DNA of 64,000 bases from Paenibacillus sp. 1_12 (GTDB taxonomy: Bacteria > Bacillota > Bacilli > Paenibacillales > NBRC-103111): assembly GCF_900114475.1 (NCBI RefSeq), contig NZ_FOTE01000009.1:62001-126000 (forward strand), given 5' to 3'. Both the position numbers and the translations under genes were made by a program. The notes beneath the pieces were generated by a model. The model had not been told where the DNA came from and ran no database searches. It worked only from the letters and a program-made list of their open reading frames with translations. This document shows, piece by piece, positions 9,301 to 18,034 of the stretch (position 1 is the first letter of the stretch; each line of letters opens with the position of its first letter).

Positions 9301-10758
9301 ATCAAATATCAGCTTTTTCTCACGATACAAGCTGTCTAACAGACGATGCAAATATAAAGGATTTCCCCCTGTTTTTTGGTAAAGAAGTTTGGCCAGCCGA
9401 CGCGAGCGAGCCAGCTCTCCACCCAGTACAGAGGCAATCCATTGATTGACCTGCGTGAAGGGTAGAGGTCTCAATGTAATATGCTTTATCCGTCCGGCAT
9501 CGCTCATATGCGGAAACAAGAACTGCTCGAGCCCTACAGCAGCAGCGTGTTCCTCACCATCCTCATGGCTGCCTGAATCTGCTTCCCCCCGACGTGTACC
9601 AATGAGCATAAAACCTTGAATGGTAGCGTCCTGCACCCATTCTCGCAGGATGTCCAGGGTGGCTGGATCGGCCCACTGCAGATCGTCCAAAAACATCACC
9701 AGGGGACGTTCTGCGTCGGCAAATATTTGGATGAAAGCGGAAAATAACCAGCGGAAACGGATAACAGCTTCAGCCGGCTGCAAAGGCTCTGCCGGGGAAA
9801 GCTCTCCCAGAAGAGGCGTGATCTCTGGAATCAGTTCGGCAATAATGCTTGCCGACGTGCCCAAATCTGCTGCTAACCGACTTTTCCATTGCGTAATATG
9901 CTCCGGGGATTCCTGCCAGATTTGTTGAACTAGGCTTCGTAATGCCTGTAGAATAGGCTCATAAGGAATATCGCGATTCATTAAATCGCACTTGCCCGCG
10001 ATAAACCGTCCTCCCCTTTGCATAATAGGATGCTGCAGCTGTCGAATCAATGTGGTCTTGCCGCTGCCTGAACGGCCTGTAACCCATACAAATGCAGGGC
10101 TGCCCCCACGGGTCAGCTTATAAGCATTCCACAACTCGGCCTCTTCCGCCTCACGGCCGAAGAGCCTCTTGGGCAGCTGAAAGCGGGCTGCATCATCCAT
10201 TTGACCGATCGTAAACGGAGCAATCCCACCTGTCTCTTCTAATAAAGAGATACATTTCTTTAAGTCTGTCAGCAGTCCCGATGCACTTTGATAACGCTCA
10301 TCTGGAGCTTTGGACAGCAGCTTCATTACGATATCACTGATGGGGCCCTGCAGTTCTGGACGCACCTCACGCAGTGGCTTGGGTACAATTGCCAAATGCG
10401 CATGCAGCCAATCCTCCGCACGATCTGCCTGCAGGGGTAAGCAGCCCGCCAGCATTTCATAATAAATAACACCCAGCGCGTATAAATCACTACGTGCATC
10501 TGGCGTCCGATTCATCCTGCCGGTTTGTTCCGGTGACAGGTACGCATACCTAAGCTTACGCTCCTCAATGAGCGCTGCGGTCCTGCAATCGTGCTGCAGC
10601 GTTATTCCATCCGGACTCAGATCACGGATGATCAATCCCTTCTTATGCATCCGCTCAACCAATTCGGCAAGGGCTACAGCTGTATGTATAAAAAGCTGGA
10701 TGTCCCATCTCATTCCATCCAACCTCTGGCGCAGTTCACTTCTGTTAATATCCGTCAT
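6331..10758 (-). CDS. Large regulator: pseudokinase, AAA ATPase, helical repeats, GAF, LuxR HTH
   Basis: About 1475 residues. Order of domains: a protein-kinase C-lobe remnant (about 1-170, with IIRDLSPDG and SPEQTGRMN, DARSDLYALGVIYYEML), an ATPase domain of the AAA_16 type (Walker A GRSGSGKTT at about 228-236, Walker B LVMFLDD at about 353-359), a long TPR-like helical region, a GAF-like domain (about 1220-1390), and a C-terminal LuxR helix-turn-helix (LTAREVEILRVLSSGLSNKE, then TVKNHV). The start is ATG 10758, four bases after GGGAGG; a TTG-type extension to 10785 has no site. The kinase N-lobe with its Gly loop and Lys is absent and there is no DFG, so it should not phosphorylate. It probably senses a ligand through GAF and helical repeats and uses ATP-driven change to control DNA binding. 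No neighbour reveals its target. Confidence 0.85.
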   Translation of the reverse strand: MTDINRSELRQRLDGMRWDIQLFIHTAVALAELVERMHKKGLIIRDLSPDGITLQHDCRTAALIEERKLRYAYLSPEQTGRMNRTPDARSDLYALGVIYYEMLAGCLPLQADRAEDWLHAHLAIVPKPLREVRPELQGPISDIVMKLLSKAPDERYQSASGLLTDLKKCISLLEETGGIAPFTIGQMDDAARFQLPKRLFGREAEEAELWNAYKLTRGGSPAFVWVTGRSGSGKTTLIRQLQHPIMQRGGRFIAGKCDLMNRDIPYEPILQALRSLVQQIWQESPEHITQWKSRLAADLGTSASIIAELIPEITPLLGELSPAEPLQPAEAVIRFRWLFSAFIQIFADAERPLVMFLDDLQWADPATLDILREWVQDATIQGFMLIGTRRGEADSGSHEDGEEHAAAVGLEQFLFPHMSDAGRIKHITLRPLPFTQVNQWIASVLGGELARSRRLAKLLYQKTGGNPLYLHRLLDSLYREKKLIFDVEQALWTWDEGIINELPDDQDVLQLIGARIRTLPPETIDLLGIAGAMGQRFRLSTAALVSEKPLQEMYELIHPLLEEGLLFMESETALDQAEDRLYSFMHDRIQQAAYAVVPEEARASLHGKIGYMLQLQTKPGYEEQALFDIVHHLNLGINEIRDQTERRKLAEYNLQAGLKSKASIAYAVAKHFLETGLLLLGENQSGTDPLAYRLLLELSECEYVCGHSTRAEELLQRLMDDTVDPLQRSGIYLIRVAMYAYLKKEDTAVAVGLKGLEELGWRISAKPSKVVLGQEMIRTFWALKRKGAELQELPINIDPMHQALSDLVMAISASAFISNPEVAAVLYAKFVRYGLKHGNNEAFTFMLVAYAMIQGIAFNYYSFAYRLMESAYLLSAQFENTTFKCRLHFGIGLIEQYRNPVKAVEHFEKSARYGMESGDLTFAGFSVSLSILNHTGDLRDLSACLSVYEATSWPMLDEVTRNLLRITRSYIAELEGKPGIRMELDELMNGELSNVTQENQAFYACTCKIQIAYLNRSYREALGWVKRTKFNSKHLTLFQLRKQHFYQSLSLAALYDEAPSEEQNSIRAELGKQLRSMKKWSEDDVQQSAAYLLILAETIRIKGNKLAVTEGYENALTAAREEGNVMIEALVCERMSSFYRVSGILKAADAILAEACSAYARWGAIAKVRQLCEQYSGLSAFANVSANMESVGSSEPLRSWIAQGERLIDENGVDEDEREYLLFRNIDESVMRKAAGWPGGVGNSSSMERFLESAIHYAGAGKGYVLKMSSVEEVLFTIEAASGNHTLHEAEQDAFAASIVRYVVRTDERIVLADATSSPYFTDPYIRESMPRSILCMTLPHPGMRHPYILYLENNLASSVFREEMLDVLDMLFSRMVYLESLGAPRMEAAAAEAEVDNHNVMEDYAAQPLIDSLTAREVEILRVLSSGLSNKEIALHFGLTEGTVKNHVFNIYSKLGIKRRAQAIARARELRILD

Positions 10759-10950
10759 GGAGCCTCCCTTGTAGTCCTCACACAACTTGAATCCTCTTAA
10801 AATCCAACTTTGTCTTTCTTTTATTTTAACATCTTTTACAGCTCCATGTAACTAAAGTTATAGTTAATGTAAATATTCCTATCATAGAATTAATATGAAA
10901 AAAACAGCTAAAACCAAGAAAGTAACCAGTCATCTGCTCTACGAAAACAG

Positions 10951-10998
10951 AAAAAGAACCTTCCGTTTCCACTCTTATAGTGGTTTTGAAGGTTCCTT
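10951..10998 (-). terminator. Intrinsic terminator after the small lipoprotein gene
   Basis: On the minus strand AAGGAACCTTC pairs with GGAAGGTTCTT around an inner hairpin (CCACT/AGTGG), followed by a T run at 10951-10955. Confidence 0.8.
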
Positions 10999-11051
10999 GC
11001 ACATGTTTTGGAATGGAATGACTCCAGTTTACCCTTTAGTTATAACCCCAT

Positions 11052-11228
11052 TTATTTCGCTTTTTGCAGATCTTGGATTTCTTTCATTGCTTTTTCGCAA
11101 TCTGATTTGGAAACACCCGTTTTCACACACTCGTTAACATCGCTACTGGAAACACTTGTTCCACATGCAGTTGCCATAGCAACCAATAAAACAAGCACCA
11201 TAAATTGTACAAATGATTTTTTCAACAT
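11052..11228 (-). CDS. Small cysteine-containing lipoprotein
   Basis: A 58-residue protein starting MLKKSFVQFM at ATG 11228, with GGGG and AGG upstream. A hydrophobic signal peptide ends in a lipobox-like VAMATAC, so the mature peptide should be lipid-anchored outside the membrane. The mature part is short and charged, with two more cysteines (NECVKTG and KSDCEKAM) and a lysine-rich helix. No family is recognised. It diverges from a TM2-domain gene across a 260-base spacer and has its own terminator. Confidence 0.6.
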   Translation of the reverse strand: MLKKSFVQFMVLVLLVAMATACGTSVSSSDVNECVKTGVSKSDCEKAMKEIQDLQKAK

Positions 11229-11489
11229 CCTATCCATCCCCTTTTGTATAATACGCCTAAAGTCACACCGTATTCTGCACAAAGGCTAGTATAATGTCTT
11301 ATCATGCAAAAGGAATGTAACCAAAGTACTAAAACCCTATAAAAATAAGAAAATTCAAAAAAACTTTCGATTCTTTTCGATATATTTAAGCGTCTATTAC
11401 TTTAGTTAGATGTGCTTTTAGAACTAGTACGATAATATGAAAATAACTTGCAAGGGCAAGAAAAAGAACGATAAGGGAGAGATATTTAC

Positions 11490-11696
11490 ATGAAATCAAG
11501 AACAACTGCAGGAATCCTCGCTATTCTACTTGGAAGCTTGGGCGTTCACAAATTCTATTTAGGTAAAATTGGCTTAGGCGTTGTATACTTATTGTTCTTC
11601 TGGACTGGTGTTCCAGGAATTATCGGTTTGATCGAAGGTATCCAATATCTGACTAAGACAGATGAAGAGTTCCAAAGCAAATATGTTACTGCTTAA
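11490..11696 (+). CDS. TM2 domain membrane protein
   Basis: A 68-residue protein made almost wholly of a TM2 domain: two membrane helices joined by a short turn (first about residues 6-24 with GSLGVHKFYLG, second about 28-50 with the WTGVPGIIGLIEG motif). Start ATG 11490 is preceded by AAGGGAGAG. TM2 proteins are widespread, and their function in bacteria is not known. It is monocistronic, ended by a clear terminator. Confidence 0.85.
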   Translation: MKSRTTAGILAILLGSLGVHKFYLGKIGLGVVYLLFFWTGVPGIIGLIEGIQYLTKTDEEFQSKYVTA

Positions 11697-11737
11697 GCTG
11701 TAACTGATAGTTGTATAAATATACATAGTTATACGCT

Positions 11738-11782
11738 AAAAGCTTGGCCGTATGCAAGGGGCATACTCGACCAAGCTTTTTT
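11738..11782 (+). terminator. Intrinsic terminator after the TM2 gene
   Basis: AAAAGCTTGG (11738-11747) pairs with CCAAGCTTTT (11771-11780), extended by GTATGC/GCATAC, and followed by a T run. Confidence 0.85.
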
Positions 11783-11949
11783 GGTATAGCGGGACCACAT
11801 ACTTTCCATACAACGCACCTATACTTTTTCCCGTCAATATAGCCTCCATCACCAGTTTAGGCAACAAAGGCCTGCCTCCCCATATAGCAAAATGACCATG
11901 AACGTCATCTCATTGCCGATAATTAAGCTTCTCCTTTTATCCAGAGCCG

Positions 11950-12315
11950 TTAAGATTCATCCAATACTTTATTAACAGTCTCAATGATCCCCTTTTTTTG
12001 AAAAGGTTTTTCGATAAAATCCTTGGCTCCTGAGCTGATCGCATCCACTATTAAAGCAGTTTGTCCCATGCTAGAGCACATAATTATTTTCGCTAATGGA
12101 TCGAATTTACGGATTTGTCTGACTGCCCCAATCCCGTCCAATTCGGGCATCGCCACATCCATCGTGACCAGGTCAGGCTTGTATTTTACATATGTATGAA
12201 CAGCATCCCTACCGTTCGCAGCTTCAGCAACTACCTCGTGTCCGGCCTCAACCAACAGAAACTTGAGCATCTTCCTCATAAAAGCAGCGTCATCAACTAC
12301 CATGACCTTTGCCAT
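11950..12315 (-). CDS. CheY-like single-domain response regulator
   Basis: A 121-residue receiver domain with no output domain. Acidic pocket Asp8-Asp9 (VVDDAAFM), phosphoacceptor Asp53 (TMDVAMPELDG), the Ser/Thr switch in IMCSSMGQ, and the conserved Lys in IEKPF are all present. It is close in sequence to the next gene, so the pair arose by tandem duplication. Stand-alone CheY-like proteins act on the flagellar switch or pass phosphate within relays. No chemotaxis kinase is nearby, so the partner is unknown. The leading RBS is AAAGGAATTGAAGG. Confidence 0.88.
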   Translation of the reverse strand: MAKVMVVDDAAFMRKMLKFLLVEAGHEVVAEAANGRDAVHTYVKYKPDLVTMDVAMPELDGIGAVRQIRKFDPLAKIIMCSSMGQTALIVDAISSGAKDFIEKPFQKKGIIETVNKVLDES

Positions 12316-12519
12316 TATACGCCTTCAATTCCTTTCATTTTGATTTACATCCATATTATAGCAACTAAGTATTAGGTTATTTTTAGGTTACCCCCATTTA
12401 TTTGTTAATTTTCCACACGCTTTTTTAATGGTTGCAATGAAATGTCGAAAAACCCCCTTTTGCTCGAGTGCAATAGGAGGTGAATCTTCAAAGGCAAGGT
12501 AATATCATCACAACGATCC

Positions 12520-12897
12520 TCAGCTTGCGGTACTTGAGATACCGAGTACTTTATTAACGGAATCAATGACACGTTCCTTCTGGAAAGGCTTTACGACAAA
12601 ATCTTTTGCGCCTGCGGTGATCGCTTCTACAACCATAGCCTTTTGTCCCATCGCGGAGCATATAATGATTTTGGCTGCTGCATCCAGCTTGCGAATTTCT
12701 TTAACAGCCTCCACCCCGTCCATTTCGGGCATAGTAATGTCCATCGTAATCAAATCAGGCTTTATTTTCATATAAGCTTGCACCGCTTCCAAACCATTGG
12801 CTGCTTCTGCGACTACTTCATGCCCACCCTCAACCAGCATAGTTTTTAGCATCATTCTCATAAAAGCTGCATCGTCTACTACCATTACTCTTGCCAT
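12520..12897 (-). CDS. CheY-like single-domain response regulator, second copy
   Basis: A 125-residue receiver domain paralogous to the gene at 11950. The start is set at ATG 12897 so that the protein begins MARVMVVDDAAFM like its sister (MAKVMVVDDAAFM). A start five codons upstream is possible. Asp pair in VVDD, phosphoacceptor in TMDITMPEMDG, switch residue in ICSAMGQ and Lys in VVKPF are intact. The two copies differ mainly in the last helices (GIIETVNKVLDES against RVIDSVNKVLGIS). They are 204 bases apart, so each may have its own promoter. Confidence 0.88.
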   Translation of the reverse strand: MARVMVVDDAAFMRMMLKTMLVEGGHEVVAEAANGLEAVQAYMKIKPDLITMDITMPEMDGVEAVKEIRKLDAAAKIIICSAMGQKAMVVEAITAGAKDFVVKPFQKERVIDSVNKVLGISSTAS

Positions 12898-13048
12898 GCT
12901 ATAACGCCCCATCTCTATATGTTCACTCTTGATAGGATGACTATATCAATTGGGAGTTATGGAAGTTTTAGATGCTTGTTGTACCTTAGTTAAATTTCTG
13001 AACAATTTACTAACAACTTAAGAGGCTGCCCAATCACCTTCATCATGC

Positions 13049-13110
13049 AAAAAAAAGAACAGCCAACCTGTACCCTCAGCCTCATTGAGACCTGCGGGGG
13101 AGGTGACTGC
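13049..13110 (-). terminator. Terminator at the end of the Tm-1-like catabolic operon
   Basis: On the minus strand CAGTCACCT pairs (with G-U pairs) with AGGTTGGCTG, around an inner stem (CAGGTCTCA with TGAGGCTG). Eight T residues follow at 13049-13056. It lies 25 bases beyond the last gene of the operon. Confidence 0.7.
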
Positions 13111-13135
13111 TCATCATTCATAAAAACAAGTCTAT

Positions 13136-13966
13136 TCATTTATTCGCCAGGCTTTTAAATTTCTTCACCTGTTCAGTAATCGCAATCTCCGTAGGAAGCC
13201 GTTCGACGCTTGAGGCTCCGAAGAAGCCGGCAATTCCGTTCGTCCTGCCAAGCACATAATCGACATCCTCCGGCTCAGAAATTGGTCCACCATGGCAGAT
13301 GACGATAATATCCGGATTCACGCTTTTTCCCGCATCATAAATGCGCTGCACCAGATCCGCCGATTCATCGAGCGTCAAGGCTGTTTTGGCTCCGATGCTT
13401 CCTTTGGTCGTTAAACCAACATGAGCAACAAGCACATCCGCTCCCGCCTGAGCCATTTGGATGGCATCCTCTTCATTAAATACGTAAGGAGTCGTAAATA
13501 GATCAAGCTCATGCGCTTTGCGGATCATCTCTACTTCCAAATGATAACCCATGCCGGTTTCCTCTAGATTTTGTCTGAATACGCCATCGATCAGCCCAAC
13601 CGTAGGGAAATTCTGCACACCGGAGAAGCCCATATCCTTCAACTGCTTGAGATACACATCCATCAATCGAAAAGGATCCGTACCGCATACACCCGCCAGC
13701 ACCGGTGTATCCTTAACGATAGGCAGAACCTCACTCGCCATGTCCACAACGATCTGATTGGCATCGCCATAAGGCATCAATCCGGCCAGTGAGCCCCGAC
13801 CCGCCATCCGATAACGGCCCGAATTATAGATAATAATCATATCGACACCGCCCTCTTCCGCGCATTTCGCCGATAACCCTGTTCCCGCTCCTGCTCCTAC
13901 AATGAATCGGCCCTGCTCCAATTGCCCGCGCAGCCGATTCAATATCTCTACTCTGGATATCGCCAT
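13136..13966 (-). CDS. PEP-hydrolase-like TIM-barrel protein (Tm-1 C-terminal half homologue)
   Basis: A 276-residue TIM barrel of the family annotated as phosphoenolpyruvate hydrolase-like (TIM_br_sig_trns). Characteristic stretches are [20 protein letters not shown] near the N-terminus, [12 protein letters not shown], the [13 protein letters not shown] loop, and [13 protein letters not shown] near the end. In plants the same domain is fused to the domain encoded by the preceding gene, giving the tobamovirus-resistance protein Tm-1. Here the two are separate, 7 bases apart, and clearly co-translated. The enzymatic reaction is not firmly established. Position at the end of a sugar-uptake operon suggests a catabolic step on an imported acid or its derivative (inference). 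Confidence 0.85.
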   Translation of the reverse strand: MAISRVEILNRLRGQLEQGRFIVGAGAGTGLSAKCAEEGGVDMIIIYNSGRYRMAGRGSLAGLMPYGDANQIVVDMASEVLPIVKDTPVLAGVCGTDPFRLMDVYLKQLKDMGFSGVQNFPTVGLIDGVFRQNLEETGMGYHLEVEMIRKAHELDLFTTPYVFNEEDAIQMAQAGADVLVAHVGLTTKGSIGAKTALTLDESADLVQRIYDAGKSVNPDIIVICHGGPISEPEDVDYVLGRTNGIAGFFGASSVERLPTEIAITEQVKKFKSLANK

Positions 13967-13973
13967 CTCTTCT

Positions 13974-15194
13974 TTACCCTTCCTTCTTCTGTGTTAACAG
14001 CTCTAGTAAATAGCGAGCAATCGACTCTGCAACCACCGTATCATTGATATGTGTCTCCAATTCAATCAATGGAATATCCGGTCGTAGATGCTGCTTAATG
14101 CCTTCGTACAACGCTTGACGCTCTTCGGTTCCGGCAAAGGGCTTGGCTTCCATATCGAGCAGCGAAACGCCTTGCTTCGGAAACACAACGATAGTAGGGC
14201 CTGTGCCTGCACTTAGCTTCTGTGCCAGTCTCCGGCCTAATTCCCGATTCTCGTCAATCGTTGTACGCATCAATGTGGTTGTCGCGTTATGCTGATAAAA
14301 GGTGCGTTCCTTGAACTGTACTGGAACCGTTTCTGGAGCACCAAAGTTAACCATATCGAGAGCACCCACCGAGACCACCTGCGGAATGCCTGCCGCCCCC
14401 GCCGCCTCCAGACGGTTTGGACCGGCGCTGAACACACCACCAACCAATTCATCCGCAAGCTCCGTTGTCGTAATATCGGCAACACCCTTGATATAACCTG
14501 CCTTAATCAATTCTTCCATAGCCAATCCGCCTGTACCGGTTGCATGGAAGACGAGTAAATCATAACCCTGCTCCTCCAGGATTTCGCGAACGCGAGTTGC
14601 ACATGGAGTTGTTACACCGAACATCGTAATACCCAAGGTTACCTTATCGTCCTCAGCTTCTTCCTTCATATTCAGTACCATACCCGCCAAAGCGTGAGCG
14701 GCATTGCTTAATATACGACGTGACAAGCGGTTCAAACCGGCAATATCAACGACGGAGTACATCATCGTAATGTCCTTCACACCGACATAAGGCCGCGTAT
14801 TACCCGATGCTACTGTAGATACGAGCAGCTTCGGAACCCCGATAGGCAATGCTTGCAAAGCAGAAGCAGCTACAGTTGTGCCAGCCGTCCCCCCCATTCC
14901 AAACACACCGCCAATCACTCCCTGCTGTTCCAATCCGATCATGATCTCGGCCGCACCACGGGTCATTACTGCAATAGCCGTCCCCCGATCATTGTGTTGT
15001 CTCAATTGCTCAATGCTGGAGCCACCTGCTCTCGCCACTTCATCTGCCGTGATGTCTGGGGCAAATAGCGGATCTCCCAATACACCGGTATCTATAACCA
15101 ACGTGGCTACTCCACATGCCTCCAGCTGATCTCTGACAAACTGAAACTCCAAACCTTTCGTATCCAAAGCTCCGAGCAAAACCGCCTTTTTCAT
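13974..15194 (-). CDS. Tm-1-like ATP-binding domain protein (UPF0261)
   Basis: A 406-residue UPF0261 protein, homologous to the N-terminal half of plant Tm-1, which binds ATP. The N-terminal [20 protein letters not shown] and the glycine-rich [20 protein letters not shown] are typical, as are [17 protein letters not shown] and [15 protein letters not shown]. The start is ATG 15194; an AGAGGAG lies 12 bases upstream, and a nearer ATG is out of frame and hits a stop at once. The gene sits between a sugar isomerase-like gene and the TIM-barrel partner, in the operon that begins with the Gfo/Idh/MocA gene. Confidence 0.85.
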   Translation of the reverse strand: MKKAVLLGALDTKGLEFQFVRDQLEACGVATLVIDTGVLGDPLFAPDITADEVARAGGSSIEQLRQHNDRGTAIAVMTRGAAEIMIGLEQQGVIGGVFGMGGTAGTTVAASALQALPIGVPKLLVSTVASGNTRPYVGVKDITMMYSVVDIAGLNRLSRRILSNAAHALAGMVLNMKEEAEDDKVTLGITMFGVTTPCATRVREILEEQGYDLLVFHATGTGGLAMEELIKAGYIKGVADITTTELADELVGGVFSAGPNRLEAAGAAGIPQVVSVGALDMVNFGAPETVPVQFKERTFYQHNATTTLMRTTIDENRELGRRLAQKLSAGTGPTIVVFPKQGVSLLDMEAKPFAGTEERQALYEGIKQHLRPDIPLIELETHINDTVVAESIARYLLELLTQKKEG

Positions 15195-15263
15195 TGCATG
15201 CTTCAGCTCCTCTTGTTCATAACCTGTAAACAAGCTTTCTGCATAACCCTCGGCTTGAAAGGA

Positions 15264-16016
15264 TTATTGCAGCCCGTTCCGTAAATACGCATAACAATCC
15301 TTCATGCCCCCAAGTATATCGCCGCCGCTTTCCTCATCTGCCGAAATCCAGCCGGTATAACCAATGTCGCGAATACTGGCAAAGATCGGGCCGAAATCGA
15401 TAGCTCCCTGACCGAGTACCCTCCACTCGCCCTGCTCATAATCCTTCATATGGAAGTTATCTATCACATGCCCAAAGCTGCGAATAACCTCCGCTACATC
15501 ATCAATACCGGACTTAACCAAATGGGCTGTATCAATCGTAAGACCTACTGAACCCTCTTTTATTTGATTGAAAAAGATGTCAAAATCGCCCCGGTACATG
15601 ACCGGATTGTTGTGATGATGGTGCAGTGACAGCTTGACTCCTTGCTGCTGCGCTTCAAGCCCTAAATTGGATAAAATGTCGGCATATTGGCGAATGTCGG
15701 TTGCTGTTACATCGGCTCTCGGAATTCCGTGACAGTACACGATTAGTTCCGTACCAATCGCTGATGCAAAACGAATCGTGCTTTGCAGCCTCTCTATACT
15801 CCCCGTATCCAAATTACCGCCAGCAATCAGGGCTGAGCCTATGCCAGGCAAATGTCCAAAGGCTTCTTTAAATCGTTCAGGTTCATTTAAATAAGGCATA
15901 TATTGCACTGCTTTTAATTGAAGTCCGTCATAGCCAACAGCGCCAAATTGTTGAAAAAGCTGTTCCTGCTCCTCTGGTGTTGCTGTTAGTCTAGAAAAAG
16001 CCAGCTTGTTGCTCAT
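15264..16016 (-). CDS. Sugar phosphate isomerase/epimerase family protein
   Basis: A 250-residue xylose-isomerase-like TIM barrel. Metal-site elements are visible: SLHHHHNNP, LTIDTAHLVKSG, IDNFHMKDY and ISADEESGG. Such enzymes isomerise or epimerise keto sugars or act as inosose-type dehydratases; substrate cannot be assigned. The start ATG 16016 follows AAGGGAGCAATCGAG. It lies between the cupin gene and the UPF0261 gene in a tightly spaced minus-strand operon. Confidence 0.85.
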   Translation of the reverse strand: MSNKLAFSRLTATPEEQEQLFQQFGAVGYDGLQLKAVQYMPYLNEPERFKEAFGHLPGIGSALIAGGNLDTGSIERLQSTIRFASAIGTELIVYCHGIPRADVTATDIRQYADILSNLGLEAQQQGVKLSLHHHHNNPVMYRGDFDIFFNQIKEGSVGLTIDTAHLVKSGIDDVAEVIRSFGHVIDNFHMKDYEQGEWRVLGQGAIDFGPIFASIRDIGYTGWISADEESGGDILGGMKDCYAYLRNGLQ

Positions 16017-16102
16017 CTCGATTGCTCCCTTGTCTTAAACTTATTGTAAGAGCAGATATAACCGGGAGAATTCGTTCATCCCCCGGCCATCCTGCCTATC
16101 CT

Positions 16103-16465
16103 TTATTCACCAATCGTCTGACGGTCCGGAGCCGAGTATGCAATAATCATTCGGCAAGGCTCCCAGCTGGTTGTGGTTGCATTGTGCGGCACATTGCGTG
16201 GAATACGCAGCATCATGCCTGGCTCCAAATGGAAAGTCTCGTCACCTAAAGTATGGTCGCATTCCCCGGATAAGATAAAGATGACTTCTTCACAATTCGG
16301 GTGCACATGCCTTGGGTTGGCCTGACCTGCGTTAATATAGACCATACCAAATGTCATTTCGCTGGCCGAATCGATATCCTGACCGCATAACCATTGAATT
16401 TTTCCCCAATTTTCGTTTAAAATGCGATTGGATTCCTGTTTTCTCAAGTCAGTAATGGTAGCCAT
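16103..16465 (-). CDS. Cupin domain protein
   Basis: A 120-residue single cupin. Cupin motif 1 is HVHPNCEEVIFILSGECDH (about residues 53-71) and motif 2 includes LRIPRNVPHNATT (about 90-102), so metal ligands (two His and a Glu, then His) are kept. Proteins like this in sugar operons can be small isomerases, epimerases or sensors of sugar acids. The start ATG 16465 follows AAAAGGAGACTGAGAGTGT. It follows the binding-protein gene by 23 bases. Confidence 0.82.
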   Translation of the reverse strand: MATITDLRKQESNRILNENWGKIQWLCGQDIDSASEMTFGMVYINAGQANPRHVHPNCEEVIFILSGECDHTLGDETFHLEPGMMLRIPRNVPHNATTTSWEPCRMIIAYSAPDRQTIGE

Positions 16466-16488
16466 ACACTCTCAGTCTCCTTTTATGT

Positions 16489-18003
16489 TTACTTAGCTGC
16501 TAACCGCTCTTTATATGCTGCATTCATTTCTTGAATGATCTTTTGGTAATTGGCATCTGCCTTCAGATCGGCAACCAATTTGTCCCATGCATCAATACCG
16601 ACCTTACCCATCGTAACCTGCGTTTTCATGTCGTTGATTTTCTTCGTATAGTCGGCCCCTAATTTGTTATTGGTTTCGGAGACCAGTCCGATCACAGGTA
16701 TCGGTGTACTGATTTTGGCTTTTTCATCAATAATTTTTTTATTCTTTTCAAAAATTTCCTTCGGCATGCCTGGGGCAAATGCATACATATATGGATCATG
16801 TTTCATAAAGAGCTTGCCAAAAGATCCGGTACCCAGGTTGTCTTTCACCGATTGCTCGTTAGTTACAAAGAAACCATCTTCTTTTTTGTAATGCACGCCT
16901 TCGATACCGTATTGTGATAAGGTACTTCCTTCAGTTGAAGCTCCATAATCGAGCAGGGCCAAAATTTTGCGCATTTTCGCTTCTGGAACACTCTTCGGAA
17001 TCGCAGTGACTCCGATAAATCCGCTGTTTTGCTGCTGGAATGGTCCTGTCCCTGGGCCTGATAAGGAAACGATCGGCTCCCAATTTACCTTCGGATCGCG
17101 CTTCCACTGATCGTAGGTCCAACGCCACATCGCTTCAATGGTTTCCGTCGTAACACCTACCTTGCCACTTGATGCCATATCGACCCAATCATCGTTTTTC
17201 ATAACCGAGTAATCCGGCGGAATCAACTGCTCATCGAATAGTTTCTTCTTATACAACAAAGATTCGCGCATTGCGGGCTCAAGCGTAATATCGATAAGTC
17301 CGCCATCCTTAACCTTCCACTTGCTGGAGGCGGTATTATAAATGAATTCGATTTGATCGTTGGTACGCATTGTATAGCCGTAAGTGCCCTTCTTCCCATC
17401 CGGTTCCTTTTCTTTAAAAACCTTCATGACCTGATACAATTCATCAAGCGTTGTCGGCATCTTTAGGCCCAGCTTATCCAACCAATCCTTGCGAATAAAG
17501 AAAGTGGTTCCACCCTCAAGCGGACGAACAATCGGAACAACGTAGTTTTTACCGCCGATCTTCGAATTTTCCCACATGCTTTTTGGTGAATCCATTAAGT
17601 TCTTGTAATCCTTTAAATACGGGGTAAGATCCCAAAACGCACCCTGCTTCACCATCGTTAGGAACTGTGGAACGGTGGTATCCGGCAGTTTAATCGCATC
17701 GGGAAGGTCGCCTGAGGCCAAAAGAACATTTAATTTATCATTGAAAACCGTATCCGAAACCCAGGTGATGTTCAGCTTCGTATTCGTCCTTTTTTCAAAT
17801 TCCTTCGTAACCGGATTATCCGGCGAGGGAGGTTGGGCAATCGAAAAGTTGCTAAAAATATTCAGGGTGACAGGTGCTTCCTTCTTGCCTTCCTCCCCCT
17901 TCGGTGCTGTTGCTGCCGGATTGCTGCCGGAGCAAGCTGCAGTTAATACGGCAACAACCGACAGCATGGCGATCAGTGCGTGCTTTCTTGAGCTTTTGTT
18001 CAT
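16489..18003 (-). CDS. Carbohydrate ABC transporter substrate-binding lipoprotein
   Basis: A 504-residue extracellular solute-binding lipoprotein of the type paired with LplB/YtcP permeases. The signal peptide MNKSSRKHALIAMLS ends at a lipobox with Cys24 (VLTAACSG). Mature motifs common to the group include ASGDLPDAI, FIRKDWLDKLGLKMPTTLDE, and YGIEGVHYKK near residue 400. The start is ATG 18003, directly after a GGGGGG site; an open stretch upstream to 18120 is not used. It binds an unknown oligosaccharide or sugar acid for the two permeases encoded just upstream. Confidence 0.92.
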   Translation of the reverse strand: MNKSSRKHALIAMLSVVAVLTAACSGSNPAATAPKGEEGKKEAPVTLNIFSNFSIAQPPSPDNPVTKEFEKRTNTKLNITWVSDTVFNDKLNVLLASGDLPDAIKLPDTTVPQFLTMVKQGAFWDLTPYLKDYKNLMDSPKSMWENSKIGGKNYVVPIVRPLEGGTTFFIRKDWLDKLGLKMPTTLDELYQVMKVFKEKEPDGKKGTYGYTMRTNDQIEFIYNTASSKWKVKDGGLIDITLEPAMRESLLYKKKLFDEQLIPPDYSVMKNDDWVDMASSGKVGVTTETIEAMWRWTYDQWKRDPKVNWEPIVSLSGPGTGPFQQQNSGFIGVTAIPKSVPEAKMRKILALLDYGASTEGSTLSQYGIEGVHYKKEDGFFVTNEQSVKDNLGTGSFGKLFMKHDPYMYAFAPGMPKEIFEKNKKIIDEKAKISTPIPVIGLVSETNNKLGADYTKKINDMKTQVTMGKVGIDAWDKLVADLKADANYQKIIQEMNAAYKERLAAK

Positions 18004-18034
18004 AGCCGAACCCCCCATTAAAATGTAACTGCGA

